Shown in pieces: positions 23,728 to 34,914 of a stretch of 64,000 nucleotides of DNA (the first letter of the stretch is position 1; every line of letters starts with the position of its first letter). The notes under the pieces are model-generated. The model worked only from the letters and a program-made list of their open reading frames with translations. It ran no database searches and was not told the DNA's origin. The DNA is from Naganishia liquefaciens (Eukaryota; Basidiomycota; Tremellomycetes; Filobasidiales; Filobasidiaceae). The position numbers and the translations under genes are program-made. The DNA lies in contig BLZA01000032.1 in NCBI GenBank assembly GCA_013423385.1, positions 620,001 through 684,000 of the forward strand. Direction: 5' to 3'.

Positions 23728-25803
23728 CTAGGTGGCGTGAGACATATCAGACTTCTCCAACGGGGTCTCCGCACCGGTTCCCATTTCTTCTGGCATCTCG
23801 ACATCTTGGCGACGCGCTGGCATTTCGTAAGAGTAAGGATACTTTTTGTTGAGATAGTTCATCGCTTGGGCTCCAGCAGCGCAGGCAGCAAGCATCGCAA
23901 GGGTCACCGCAAAGCCCATGGTGTACTTCGGTCCGGTCTTGGCTGGCCACAAGAAAGAGCCGTAAATACTCGCCGAGTTACCCAGTGCATTGACAAAGGC
24001 TTGCGTAATGGCTCGTTTCTCGGCAGGATAGGCGATGATATTGCTGGTCCAAACAAGCACGAGTGGCGGGTTGGCATAGATTGCAGCGACTCCGAAGCAA
24101 AGGAAGGCGTATTGGACTTTGGGATGCTGAGTGGCGATAAGTACAGCGAAGCAGGCTGCGCCGCCTAACATCGAGATCGTAATGTGCCAGGCCCGTTCTT
24201 TTGTGCGATCGGACGACATAGGGATGATGATGATGCCGACGACTGCAACCATGTAGATCTTAAGAGGCGGTCAGCCGCTGTCTTTCAAACGCCGTAATGG
24301 CTCGGCTCACAGGAATGGTCATGTATTGAGCCATGACTCCTTGATATCCCATTTTCTTGGTCAGTGTTGGAATCTTCGTATAACGTAGTCAGCCGTCAGC
24401 CGGGATGAGCCAAGATGAACAGCGACATACAAAGTACTGGATCGTTTGAGCGCCCGTCACCATCATAAAAAGGAAGGTCATGAACTGGAATTATGTTTGT
24501 GTTAGGGACCGGAAAGTTTGGATATTGTTCCATTCTGCACTTACATAAGTCCTCCAGTCAGCCAACACCGACTTAAGAGCCTTGCCATGTCCCAGCGTTT
24601 CGGAATCTCCCTGAGCTGCACCTACACCGTCGGCTTGAAGTCGAGCGGCGCACAGCCATTTCTCGCGTTCGGTCAACCAGGACGTCGTAGCTGGGAAGTT
24701 GGGCAAAAGCCAGTAGGCGAAAAGTGAAGCGATGATCGTTGCCGCTCCTTCGATCTGAAACGAACAGCATTATGAGCTGGAGCTTCGCGCAAAACCATGC
24801 TTAGAACCTACAATGAACAAATATCGCCAACCTGCAACTCCACCCTTTCCATCAAGATTACCTGTGATGACACCCGCGAGCAGTCCACCGAGTGCGCCTG
24901 AAAAAGCTGAGGCGGTATAGTAGAGTGCAAAACGGGTTGCGAGCTCGTTCTTGCGGTACCAGGAGGACAATAGGAACAGGATACCCGGCGCGAAACCAGC
25001 CTCAACGATTCCTAAGAAGAATCGAACGACGGACAACGTTTGGTAAGAGTTGCAGGCGGCCAAGCACATGGAAATTCCGCCCCATGTACACATCAATGCC
25101 GGAAGGTAAATTGCGGGTTTGACCCGCACGAGAATCATGTTGGAGGGTACTGTATAGTGGGTTTCTGTCAGCCGTTGATTTGGTTTGTCTCGAACCGCTA
25201 AAAATACATGCCTTCGCCGATGACATAGCCTAAACAAGAAAATCAGCATGTCTTCAATCTGAACTTATTGAGGCGTGGTACATACCCACAAAGAAGACAA
25301 GCAGTGCGATGGAACTGTGTTTGACGAGCATTGTTATTGGGCTAGGGTGAAACTTCTTCCAGACGACGTACTACTCGTTACTTGTGAGGTTGAGATCACG
25401 CTCCATCCCGCCGGTCTTGGCGTTTCTGCAGCTCTTCGCATCAGCCAGAGATATTCCTGATCAAGGAACAACCAGACTTACCCAATGTTTGCTCTATCCA
25501 AATAAGACTGAAGGACGCAATGATCAGTTGACTAATAGTTTTCGAACGATATACGCATCATGGACCTACCATAACATACATGAACCAGATAATAGGAATC
25601 AAACGATAATCGAGCTTGCGAATAAACGCCTGAAAGGCAATGAGCTAACAGTCTGGGTGGCGAAAAATCTGGTCTCCTACCTTTTCTTCAGCCCCTCCGG
25701 GCTCATATTGGGCGATCTCCTCCCCGCGTCCGGTCTGCGCAGATCCCAGCGCAAACTCATCGTGCACCGTTGTCGGTTTGTTGTCGTCGTAGGACAGAGG
25801 CAT
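23728..25803 (-). CDS. MFS transporter, Dal5/Tna1-like anion:cation symporter family
   Basis: A major facilitator carrier that usually imports carboxylates such as allantoate, nicotinate or sugar acids with protons across the plasma membrane. The ATG at 25803 starts an acidic cytosolic tail (MPLSYDDNKPTTVHDEF). Exons 25681-25803 and 25570-25629 lead into KLDYRLIPIIWFMY, then SYLDRANIGNAKTGGMERDL, NEYSIALLVFFVGY and VPSNMILVRVKPA, the classic Dal5-family order. Further on come RFFLGIVEAGFAPG, YLLSSWY-like FLLSSWYRKNE, GWRYLFIV and a C-terminal half with SNIIAYPAEKRAITQA. One intron (25150-25211) fits only as GC-AG. A divergent aldolase gene lies 928 bases away, and a sugar-acid dehydrogenase follows, which hints at an acid substrate by inference. 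Confidence 0.92.
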
Positions 25804-26731
25804 GTGTCTTGTGATATCTTGTGTATCTTGTCGTCGCGATGCTATGACTTGAGCGTTTCTGAGTCGAGATAGCTCGTTGTGCGTGAGGGATGCTCGGACT
25901 ATAGGATCGTTTCGGAGTCCACGGCATATATCCTGAATTTATCGTGTGGAAATCAGGGCCCCGCACTCCAGTACTCTGGGAGGTGATAATCAGGTAAGGG
26001 TACTGTGGGCGAGAGATCGATCTCAGATACTCATCCGAGACGGACTCGTTCACACAGGCGATATACGCGATTGAGCCGGAAGGAGGTATGTTCTCGAAAA
26101 GCCCCGGAATGGACAATGCAAAGGTAGCCATGTCAGGACTCCTTTAGTCTCAAGGCCATCCCGAGGAGCAGATGGTGGAGACTCCAATGCCCGTCAAAGA
26201 TGTCACCATGATCTTCGACGGAGATGCAATAGATTTCACGGCGGGATGTTGGTGTCTCTACACCCGGTCCGTGCGCCATGAACGCTGCCGGGATAAAGCG
26301 CGGAGGCCCGCTGTGCACCAAAGTCTCGGTAAAATTCAAGCAACCACGGTAATCGTCGAAACTTTTGTGAGCCAAAACCGATGGAGGCTCTTTATGAGTC
26401 TATGTAACTCCGGATAATCAGCAAGCGGGACTATTGATCTTCCGAACCCTCAGGGCAGCTCGCCGTTCTAAGCCATCAGAATCGGAAGTTGCCTTCTAGA
26501 ATGCACTACTATGCTGGTTCAGCTACGTGATCAGCTAAGATTCTCGGAGTCTACCATGGCACCGAACTCATCGGCCAACACCGAATGCAGCAGTCCGCTC
26601 CGGGATATAGACGGAATACGCGCTATGACTTATAAGGACATCGACTTCCTAAAGAACACCTCAAACAGGTCTCAAGACAGATCGTTAGAGTCCAATACCA
26701 TATCTTTCGCTGCTTCGCACCACTCGCCAGA
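25804..26731. other. Divergent promoter region between MFS transporter and aldolase
   Basis: About 930 bases. On the minus strand two abutting ORFs (26133-26375 and 25757-26131) have some protein-like composition, such as FDDYRGCLNFTETLVHSG and FALSIPGLFENIPPSGSIAYIAC. The second overlaps the transporter's own start. I found no start, splice pattern or family for them. They may be a decayed gene or chance. Confidence 0.4.
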
Positions 26732-27964
26732 ATGACCCGACAAGCTCTTCCCGCAACTCTAGCCAACAACCGAACTCTGCAAATTCTTTCCAAAGCGGAA
26801 GAAGGTGGGTATGGTGTTGCTGCCATGACTTGGTGAGTGGACAACAGTCTATCTTGGACTTGCAATGGCTGATCCGGTTATGATGGGATAGTTACGACGC
26901 CGTTGCCGCGGTCGCCCTTGTTCGTGCTGCCGAAAGGGCCAAATCTCCTGCGATTATGCAACTCTTCCCGGTGACTATGCGTGGGTAGAACGCGCGAGGA
27001 TTGTTGCAGCCAATCTTTTGCTTACCTTTGCGAGCCAGATTGGGGAGGCGAGCCATTCCTTGCGTTCTGTCTCAACCTGGCTCATTCTGCCACGGTCCCT
27101 ATCTCGGTCCATTTGGACCACGCGACCACCGAGAAAGACATCGACACCGCTTTGACATTTGCGGAACGAGGAACAGCTTTCGATTCAATCATGGTCGATG
27201 CCAGTCACGCCGATACAGACGAGGAGAATTTGCAAGAGGTTAGGGCGGCTGTCCTTTCGCGACTGCAATGTGCTGATCATCCGCTTCATACTCTGTAGTG
27301 CCGCCGTCACACTGCACGAGCGACCAAGGCCGGTGTGGCAGTCGAGGTCGAATTGGGCCGATTGGAGGGCGGAGAGGCCGGGCTTCGAGTCGTCTCTGAT
27401 GCACAATTGACCAACGACTCGAAAGCGGAAATGTTCATGAGCGAGTCTGGAGCGACCTTGTTGGCGCCCAGTATCGGAAACCTTCACGGCAAGTATGTCA
27501 ACCCGCCAAATTTCGATCTCAAATTGTAAGTGAGCCCTCTTTCGTAACGGACAGACACTGACATTCACAAACACCAAGGCTCTCTCGACTTCACGCGATA
27601 GTGAAGAAGCATGATCATTATGTGCGTAACCTTCGACCTAGGAGATCGTGCATCAGGCTAATGACGAGCCCTCAGATCGCCCTTCATGGCACCGATGAGC
27701 TTCCGGATCAATTGTGGGTGGATTGCGTCCAAGCTGGCGCTCGAAAGGCAAGTCCCAAGAGTACGATCATTGCAAGATCGCTGACCGAGTCTGATGCAAC
27801 AGTTCAACATCAATTCTTGGGCTCGAGACCCTACGATGGCTAGGATCAAGGAAGGACTGGACAAGGACGAGCCCTTACCAGACATTTATGAAGCCGCTAC
27901 CGAGGTGTATGCTGGCGTTTGCGAGAGGTTCTTCGATCTATTGGGCTCTCGAGGCAAGGCTTGA
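26732..27964 (+). CDS. Class II fructose-bisphosphate-type aldolase (GatY/KbaY-like)
   Basis: A zinc-dependent aldolase; class II members cleave sugar bisphosphates or ketose phosphates, here perhaps a sugar-acid or tagatose-like phosphate. Seven exons (26732-26832, 26892-26980, 27039-27238, 27299-27525, 27579-27621, 27676-27747, 27803-27964) give 297 residues, the length of GatY-type rather than yeast Fba1 enzymes. Zinc and catalytic motifs are present: HLDHAT, DASHAD, SIGNLHGKY and ALHGTDELP, with KFNINSW for phosphate binding. The intron at 27748-27802 has a GC donor, supported by unbroken KFNIN. The gene sits between a Dal5-like transporter (divergent) and a DenD-like dehydrogenase (same strand). 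The substrate is unknown. Confidence 0.9.
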
Positions 27965-28993
27965 GAGGGACATTCAAGATGGTACCCGTTGTGCAATCCG
28001 GTTATACCGATGATTTTAAGCAAGTGATCGATCATCCTTTCCGATGAATTGCTTTATCAGCAGAGTCTTCGGTGCTCGTCTGGGAATGAACCTCTCAGAT
28101 ATCTAAATCCTTGAAGTGCCATCTCCGAAGAATTAATGGAAATAAAGAAATGGCAGCTGGGATTCGCTATTTGTATCTAGCATAAACAGATCATCGCTCG
28201 ACCACGGAAACAAGACCCCTCAATGCCAACATCTCTCTCGAATCCATAAGACCTCGAGAGTCAGGAATCAGCGTTACAACATGAGATGTGTGGGCCAGAT
28301 GTACCTGTGACCTGGATCAATGCTCGGCGCGAGCGATGTTGGGAGCTGCCCGGAGTCGCCGTCGACAGCCAAGCGAGCTGCCTAGCGCGACCGAGTGACC
28401 GAAGAGGCAAAAGCTGGAATTTTGCGGATCCTGCCTGAGAAATGCGAGTTTAGGAGCGCTCTAGCCGCTGTTTTTGCCCACGCGTGATGATCAGAGTCTC
28501 CTCGAGCTGAATCCGCCGAGGAGTACAGCCCCTGGTACAGCAGGCGGATGAATTGCTTCGGAGCGATGTTCCCCGAAGATCACGCCGTCTCGGAGCGATA
28601 ATTGATCTTCACCAACACGGAAGACTGGCAGGATTACGACCTTTTTCCCCGGCGGCAGGCCCTATGAAGCTATCCATGGAAGTATCATGGGTTTAGACAA
28701 AGTCACTCTCGGCCCAGAATATCTATCCAGCTCTCTAGCTCGAACCGTCAGGCTGCCACTCGAGCCCTCGGCAAATTACGATGTCAAACCCCAACGGCGT
28801 TACCTACTTAGAACAGTCCCTCTACGGCGTCTCGGTCAACCTATCAGGCTTCAAGACTGAGCCGCCTTCCGCGTACTAAGAGTGGTCAGGCGAGTAATAT
28901 AATACCTTTGCAAGTGACTGGCTAGAACGCCTCAAGTCTGCATGACCATAACATATCGCTCTGCCAGCCTTTCAATACACGAAATCTACAACA
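27965..28993. other. Intergenic, 1 kb, dehydrogenase promoter
   Basis: Between the aldolase stop and the DenD-like start, same strand. A 32-residue ORF (28781-28879, MSNPNGVTYLEQSLYG...) is open but short and has no known match. No RNA gene or repeat is seen. Confidence 0.45.
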
Positions 28994-30269
28994 ATGCCTG
29001 TCGCTATCAATGGAAACGGAGCTCATGCTCGGGAAGTCGTTCTCATTACCGGTGCCGGTGGTTGGCTTGGAGGTGTCCTTGCCCAGGTCATTCGACGCGA
29101 TCCGGCATACACTGATGCCCAGCTCATCTTGGCTGATATCGGTAAGTCGAGTTTTACCAGACCACACGAGGCATACCGAATTCTAATCAATCTTACAGTC
29201 GAGCCCAAAGCTCCCAAAGGGGTTGCCGAGGACGACTATGTGACACTCAAGGCCGATCTGGGAGAACCGTCTGGTGTCGAGGCGATCTTTACCACCAAGC
29301 TCGGCCCACCATCCGTTATCTACTGCCTTCATGGTATCATGTCCCGAGGCGCCGAGGACAACTTTGATCTCGGAATGAAGATCAATATCGATTCGACACG
29401 TTATGTGCTTGAAGCTGCACGAAAGTACCAGTCGCCAAATGGCGGGCCGCCCAAGTTTGTCTTTACGAGCAGTATCGCTGTCTTTGGTGGACCTCTGGTA
29501 TGTATTCATGCATGGTATCGTTAATGTTTGACTCTCACCTATCTGCGTTTAGCCTGACGAAGTCTTGCCCGAAACGGCACCGGCCCCTGAGGGATCTTAC
29601 GGTTGTGGCAAGCTGGTCGCGGAGCTGCTTGTCAACGAATACAGCAGGCGTGGCTTTGTCGATGGACGGGTTATTCGTGTTCCGACCATCGTCGTTCGAC
29701 CAGGTAAGCCCAGTGGTACACCACAAATTCACCATGGTGGCTCATCCTTCTTTCTAAGGATTGCCTTCTCCCGCGACATCTGCCTTCCTGTCGGGCATTA
29801 TCCGAGAGCCGCTGCACGGCGTCGAGGCCATCTGCCCTATCGGCGACTCATTTGACGACCCCGCCTTGGACGAACTTGAAGCATGGGTGGCTTCGCCCGA
29901 GAATGTCATCGAGAACTTTGTGCTCGCAAGCAAAGTCGACACCAAAAAGTTCAAGAGCCACACGCGAGTCATCAATCTGCCGGGGTTCACCGTCTCCATC
30001 AAGGAAGAATTAGAAGCATTGAGGGATGTTTGTGGTCAAGAGTAAGTTGAGCTTTAGGTTTGCGTCAGGGTCGGCTACTCACCAGTCTTTGCAGAACCTT
30101 GGACCTCGTCAAATACAAGAAAGACCCTGTGAACGCTCGAATCGTGGGCTCTTGGCCCCGTGCTTTCAACAACGAGTACGCGCTGTCGCTCGGATTCGTT
30201 TTGCACCCGGGAGGCTTCCGACAAATTGTCGAAAACTTCAAGGCAGATGTCGAGGCAGGTCGAGCATGA
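28994..30269 (+). CDS. NAD-dependent epimerase/dehydratase, D-erythronate dehydrogenase-like
   Basis: An extended SDR related to bacterial DenD, which oxidises D-erythronate at C2 in tetronate breakdown; many fungal homologues carry this name without proof. Five exons start at 28994; introns lie at 29142-29198, from 29498, from 29705 and from 30042. The N-terminus has the Rossmann motif TGAGGWLGG, then CLHGIMSRGAEDNFDLGMKIN, FTSSIAVFG and the active-site SYGCGKLVAELL (Tyr-x3-Lys). VRPGLPSPATSAFLSGIIREPL follows, a very conserved DenD block. The C-terminus has SWPRAFNNEYALSLGF. Intron 1 is 57 nt with no stop, so retention stays in frame. The neighbouring aldolase and acid transporter suggest a pathway, by inference. 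Confidence 0.9.
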
Positions 30270-30486
30270 ACCACATGGACACTCTGATTGTATGATATTG
30301 TGTAAAGGAGTCCCGCCTCAAGGTTGAGGACGTGTATATGATATTCCGCGCTACGATTCCTCGCGCGTCAAGAAATTGCACATTAGTAGACCTTTCAGTC
30401 CTGCAGGGCAACAAGTCAAATGCCAAGCTTAGTTTCAATGCGACAAAAGCCAGATGTCATAGTTGCGAGACACTGAACCAAACTCG

Positions 30487-32268
30487 CTACTCTCGACATG
30501 CTGTGTCCGTTATCAACCCACTGCCGAGACACCAATCACCCTGCTCCGACCAGAGCCCAACGACCTGACCTGGCGATACGCCAATCTCTGGCTTGCTGTC
30601 CTGGAATTTGATCAAGAGATTCGCCGAGTTGGTGCTAAGATTAAGCTATGAGACAGCTGTACACGACGCCTATCAGAAGAGAGCTTACTTCGATGATTGG
30701 TCGAATTTCACCTGAACTGGCACCGGCTTCATTCTGTGCCTGACCTGACACATGGCAGGCATCCCCTCTTCTCGGTCAAGTAGTTCTCTTGGAGGGTGAT
30801 CCGGCCAAATCCAGTGGAAGTTGCTTGCTCTGAGCGAGGTGCACTGTAATGCTGGATGATCGCTAGACATCCTCCGCACGTCAGATCGAATTTTGGCAGC
30901 AATCTGCTAGAGCCTTACCTGCCGGGCACGACGACCACTTCATTCGTTTGGGCATTCTTTCTCGCAACAAAGTACTTTTGATCCATACCTCCCAATTTCG
31001 CCTTTTGTCCAATAGTAAAGTGCCATAAGCCATCGTGTTGACCTACGACGACACCCTCAGATGTAACGATATTCCCCTTGGAAGGCGGGGCTACTGTGTA
31101 TTGAGCTGTGATCAGGCAGACAGGTCATCAGCTCAGACAACGGAGAATCACTTGGCGGCGACGCACAAACAAAGTCGCCGAACCTTCCTCGCTCGCCGAT
31201 GAAGCAGACGCCCATACTCTCGGAACGAGTCGCGGTGGGCAACCCGTACTTCTGGGCCAACTCGCGGACTTGGGTTTTGGGTATATCGGCAAGGGGGAAG
31301 AGTGCCTGCAGAATAGACGTCAGTCGAGCCACAATGCGAAAGGCATCGCGTACCCTTGATAGTTGAGCTTCCGGAACGCTACTGAGGTAGTACGTCTGGT
31401 CTTTTGTCGAATCCGCCGAGCGAATCAATTTCGTCCTCCCTCCCTCTGTCCAACCAATCTTGGCGTAATGACCAGTAGCCAAGAACCTTCTGCCATTTTT
31501 TGCTCGAGACGCCGATGACGGGCCCAACACCCGGTTCATGAGAGCGCCAAACTTGATTTCGCGATTGCACGATACGTCCGGATTTGGTGTCTTGCCGGAT
31601 TGCCAGGCGTCGATGGATGGCTCAAAGACTTGTAACCAGTATTCGTTTGAGAGGTCTATCTGCGAGGTAGGCGACAAATGCTAAGTTCTAAGGATATGTA
31701 TTGGAACGCAGCACTCACGAGCTCTGCCTTGACGTCTCGCGTTTGGCAGACTCGCTTGACATCCTCCCAATCCTTTTCCCACTCACAGTCCGTTTCGAAT
31801 GAGGGATGATCAACCTCATTCTGAAGCGGTGACCAATTGCGCATGAACACGGCGGAGATGTCGAGCGACAAGTCGGCGGTGATCGCTGGATCCGTCAGAA
31901 GAGCGAGAGTCACAGAGGAGTCAACCCCGCCAGACATGGCGACAACGACTTTAGGGTTTTGGTCAGCGACTGGTAGATCCAGGAGGAAGGAAGGAAGACT
32001 TGCCCCTGTCGCCTCGCCGAAGACCGCCATACTCATTCCCCAACCAAGAATGCCCTCCATTTGACGATTGAGAACCGCCTGCCAGCCCTCTTCTCTGATA
32101 TCCGTTGGATGAGATACACGTCCTTCGCTGCCACCGTTTCTGTGTACCTGCGTCCGGATTCGACGTCGCTGTCGGAGTCCAGAGGCTGCGCCGACGATCA
32201 CGCTTGAAAGTACGCGCGAGGGCGAGGGCGGTGCTTCGACCCGGGGTCAAGGTGTTGCGAGCGATCAT
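30487..32268 (-). CDS. MTU1: Mitochondrial tRNA-specific 2-thiouridylase (MnmA/MTU1 family)
   Basis: Adds sulfur to wobble uridine of mitochondrial tRNA for Lys, Glu and Gln, using ATP. Seven exons (32025-32268, 31719-31969, 31354-31659, 31167-31305, 30919-31105, 30689-30862, 30487-30634) give 482 residues and all phases agree. The first 35 residues are Arg/Ser/Ala rich without acids, like a mitochondrial presequence. The PP-loop SGGVDSS, the catalytic Cys block TPNPDVSCNREIKFG and the second Cys in GVCFIGERGRFGDF are intact, followed by TIGQKAKLGG. The last exon gives SKPEIGVSPGQVVGLW, the C-terminal barrel. The first intron (31970-32024) has a weak donor (GTCTTC), chosen because it alone restores the frame before the PP-loop with a usual intron length. 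Confidence 0.92.
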
Positions 32269-32827
32269 AATGACCCCAATGACGTGCGCGTTGTTAGCAG
32301 CTGCCGCTGAGGCTGTCCCTCAGATATCGGTGTTGGGTGCATTGGAAGGGAGGCAAGAACAAGGTACTCGTAAAGCGAGCGCCTTTGACGGCCGATTCCG
32401 ACTTTTTTGTTTACTTTGTGATCGAGCTCACGAATTATAGTACGTAGAGTAAATGCAAGGCTGATTAGTCTCCACCCTCTCAACTCCGGTCCTGCCTTGA
32501 ATGCCTTCGCAGCGACCGCGACAATGATCCGTTGAGCCCTTCAACGAGAAGTTAGTCAGCCAACCCTACGGCCATAACATCCAGCCACCTTGAGATGCTG
32601 ATTTTTGGCCGCTGTCAAAACCGAGAGATGGCGCTATCAAGCACATCATCTTGCGAGGGCGGGTGTGAAAGGATGCCAATGAAAGGAAATCCAAGCTCAG
32701 ACTCCAGGTAGCTTCGAGTATTAAAGCCACTCGCCTTCATTGCTTTCGCGCCCTTAAAAAATTCTTGGGTCTTCAACTGCAGTCTTCTTACCTATCTTTC
32801 AGTGTTCCAGAATTACAGTATCTCAGC
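32269..32827. other. Divergent promoter region, MTU1 and the unknown gene
   Basis: About 560 bases shared by two divergent starts. Short ORFs only. No defined element is proposed. Confidence 0.45.
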
Positions 32828-33903
32828 ATGTCCTCGCAGATGCCGCAGTCCCCTCTCAGCGTTACTTTGAAGGTCCATGATCGGGGTGTCGATATCAGCA
32901 AAGAGGACATTGAGAAAATTCTGGATGCCATCAACAAGCTTGCAGAAGACTTGAGTCCATTATCTCCGTCACGCGCAATTTGGGATCAAAAGATCTCATT
33001 GAGGTACGTGAAATGGTGTGTCGACCGGGCGAAGGAAGAATGCAAAGCTGCCGCGTCCTATGCCGCCTCGTGGGCAATGCCACAGGGCTACGGGGGAAGA
33101 GACACTCCGCTCTCTCAAACAGACCAGCGAGGGCAACAGCAAAGGCCGCGTGGACAGAGAATCAGCTCGATGTCAAGTTCCAGAGAAGGACACGAGCACC
33201 TTGATAGCGACGCCTTGCAGCACAACCGTAAGGTCGCAGGAATCATGGGACACTGCCGTTTCTGGATAGAAGAAGTTGCCAAAAAACTCATCAAGATGGA
33301 CTTGACTTTGGATGAGAGGTCAAGGTTACAGCAGTTGATCAACAACTGCTTCTCGGCAGGTCTTCGAAATGCGCGTCTTAACGGAAAGCACGATCAACTC
33401 GTCTGGATGACAATCTATGAAGACGTTGCTGAAGACGGATCATCTTTCTACAACTCCATGTTCAGCGGAGTTCCCACACATCCGGGCGACAATCTCCATG
33501 ACTTGAGGGATCCATCATGGATGGACAGGAGGCACGAGATTGTTACCCTCAGCTTGGAGGATCTCCCATCTGTACGCAGCTGTGCGGACCTTTCACCACT
33601 ATTACGATCCCTGTCGGCGGACGCCAAATCGATTCTCTTGGAGGATCTTTACCTACTCAGTCGGAACTCCGATTACAGAGACCAAGATCTCAATTTCTCT
33701 ACAGTGAGTCATGGAGGTGCTGCTTTGCTCGTCGCTGCGGTCATCGCTGATGTAGTGGTCTTCCCCATGCCTAGTATTGCGAAACCTTGAAAAGTCAGCT
33801 TAGTACTCTGGTACGACCTCACGAGGACGGTGACGGCTTTTCGACGTATGATCCTTCTGCGTCTGTAGCAGACTCTTTTGGTACCCATGGTACCGGGAGA
33901 TAG
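32828..33903 (+). CDS. Unknown protein, 334 residues, two exons
   Basis: I do not recognise this protein. Exon 32828-33703 and exon 33775-33903 join across a clean GTGAGT...CTAG intron (72 nt) in the same phase. Without the intron the frame would end soon after the donor in hydrophobic sequence unlike the rest. The ATG at 32828 is the first in the frame. The N-terminal 130 residues look helical and charged (ISKEDIEKILDAINKLAEDL, VDRAKEECKAAASYAASW), then a Gln/Arg/Ser-rich linker with SSMSSSREGHEH, then another helical region (CRFWIEEVAKKLIKMDLTLDERSRLQQLINNC). No signal peptide or membrane span is visible. Soluble and probably cytosolic by composition only. Confidence 0.75.
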
Positions 33904-34914
33904 ACATTTCATAGTCTTACTTTCGAGAGAAACGTTATCAATGGAGATGCCCAAATCACGGGAAACCTGGACTGCTGGATTGCAAGAAGTGGATTTGCCA
34001 TGACTGCAGCTGAATTGTGAATTATGTGCACATATAGTCTAGTCTCGATGATATCGTTCGAGAGATAGTCGAAAAGCGGGCAGCTGTTCTCGTGAGAATT
34101 CTCAGTACGCAAGGCATCCCTTCCCGCCTTGTCGCTGTAAGACTCCTTGTTTCAAGTTGAAACGCGTGAGCAAAAAGGCGCGACTGGTTTGAGAAATGCG
34201 TTTCGTCAGGGTCTGTACGTTGTCCTCATCTGCGCCCGAAGGCTGAAGGTATTACCGAGTAAATTTTCCAGTTCTTTCGGATTGATTATAGACAGTGAAT
34301 CGGTAATCACGAACTGATCCTTGTTGCACGTATATATCTACGGAGAATTCGGACGGAGATGCCTTCCATTTGTACCAAGAGAATCTCGGTTGGGCTGTCC
34401 GTCTCGCGAAAGACCCTCCTTGAGATCTCGTGCGAGACAATGTATGCGTTTCGAAGCGAACCCATCCCTCGGCTGTCGCGCTGTCTTAAACAGTCGGTCG
34501 ATCCAGCCTGCCCAGCCCGCATGCCGATTTTAAGTCAGTCGCGCCTCTTGGTTTCCGTGTCTTGCTCTACCCGTCTAGCATCAACTGATCTTGTCTGTAT
34601 GGTAGGGTTGTGCTTCATCTCTTGCTGAGTCGCGAGAGACGCAAAGGCCCCCAGCCCTCTGTGTCGAGTCGTCGCATCCCCGCTCTTTTGTCGTGTGCAG
34701 ACTCTCCTCATCATCATTTTCCACACCGCCTGGATCCTAGGTCCAGACACCCGCGTGGGGTCTCTTGATCCACTCGCGCGTCCCGGCCATTGCGGCACCT
34801 GCCTTCTGCTGTCAAACTGCCATTTCATACCGCCGTTCATTATAAACCAGATACCAAGATTGAAAAGTCCCCGCAATCTGATCCCACTCGTCCTGCCCCT
34901 ATATAGATACCCGT
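33904..34914. other. Intergenic, 1 kb, convergent 3' ends
   Basis: Between the unknown plus-strand gene and the minus-strand ubiquitin-like/retropepsin-like gene. ORFs on both strands are short and Arg/Ser rich, as expected by chance. No repeat or RNA gene is seen. Confidence 0.45.

Noticed and set aside
28559-28575. CGG-N11-CCG Gal4-type site upstream of the DenD-like gene
   Set aside because: Such a six-base-specified pattern is expected about once per 4 kb by chance; no second site or known regulator supports it.
32765-33790. Single-exon model for the unknown gene
   Set aside because: The frame's first codons lack an ATG before 32828, and a clean GTGAGT...CTAG intron gives a better C-terminus.
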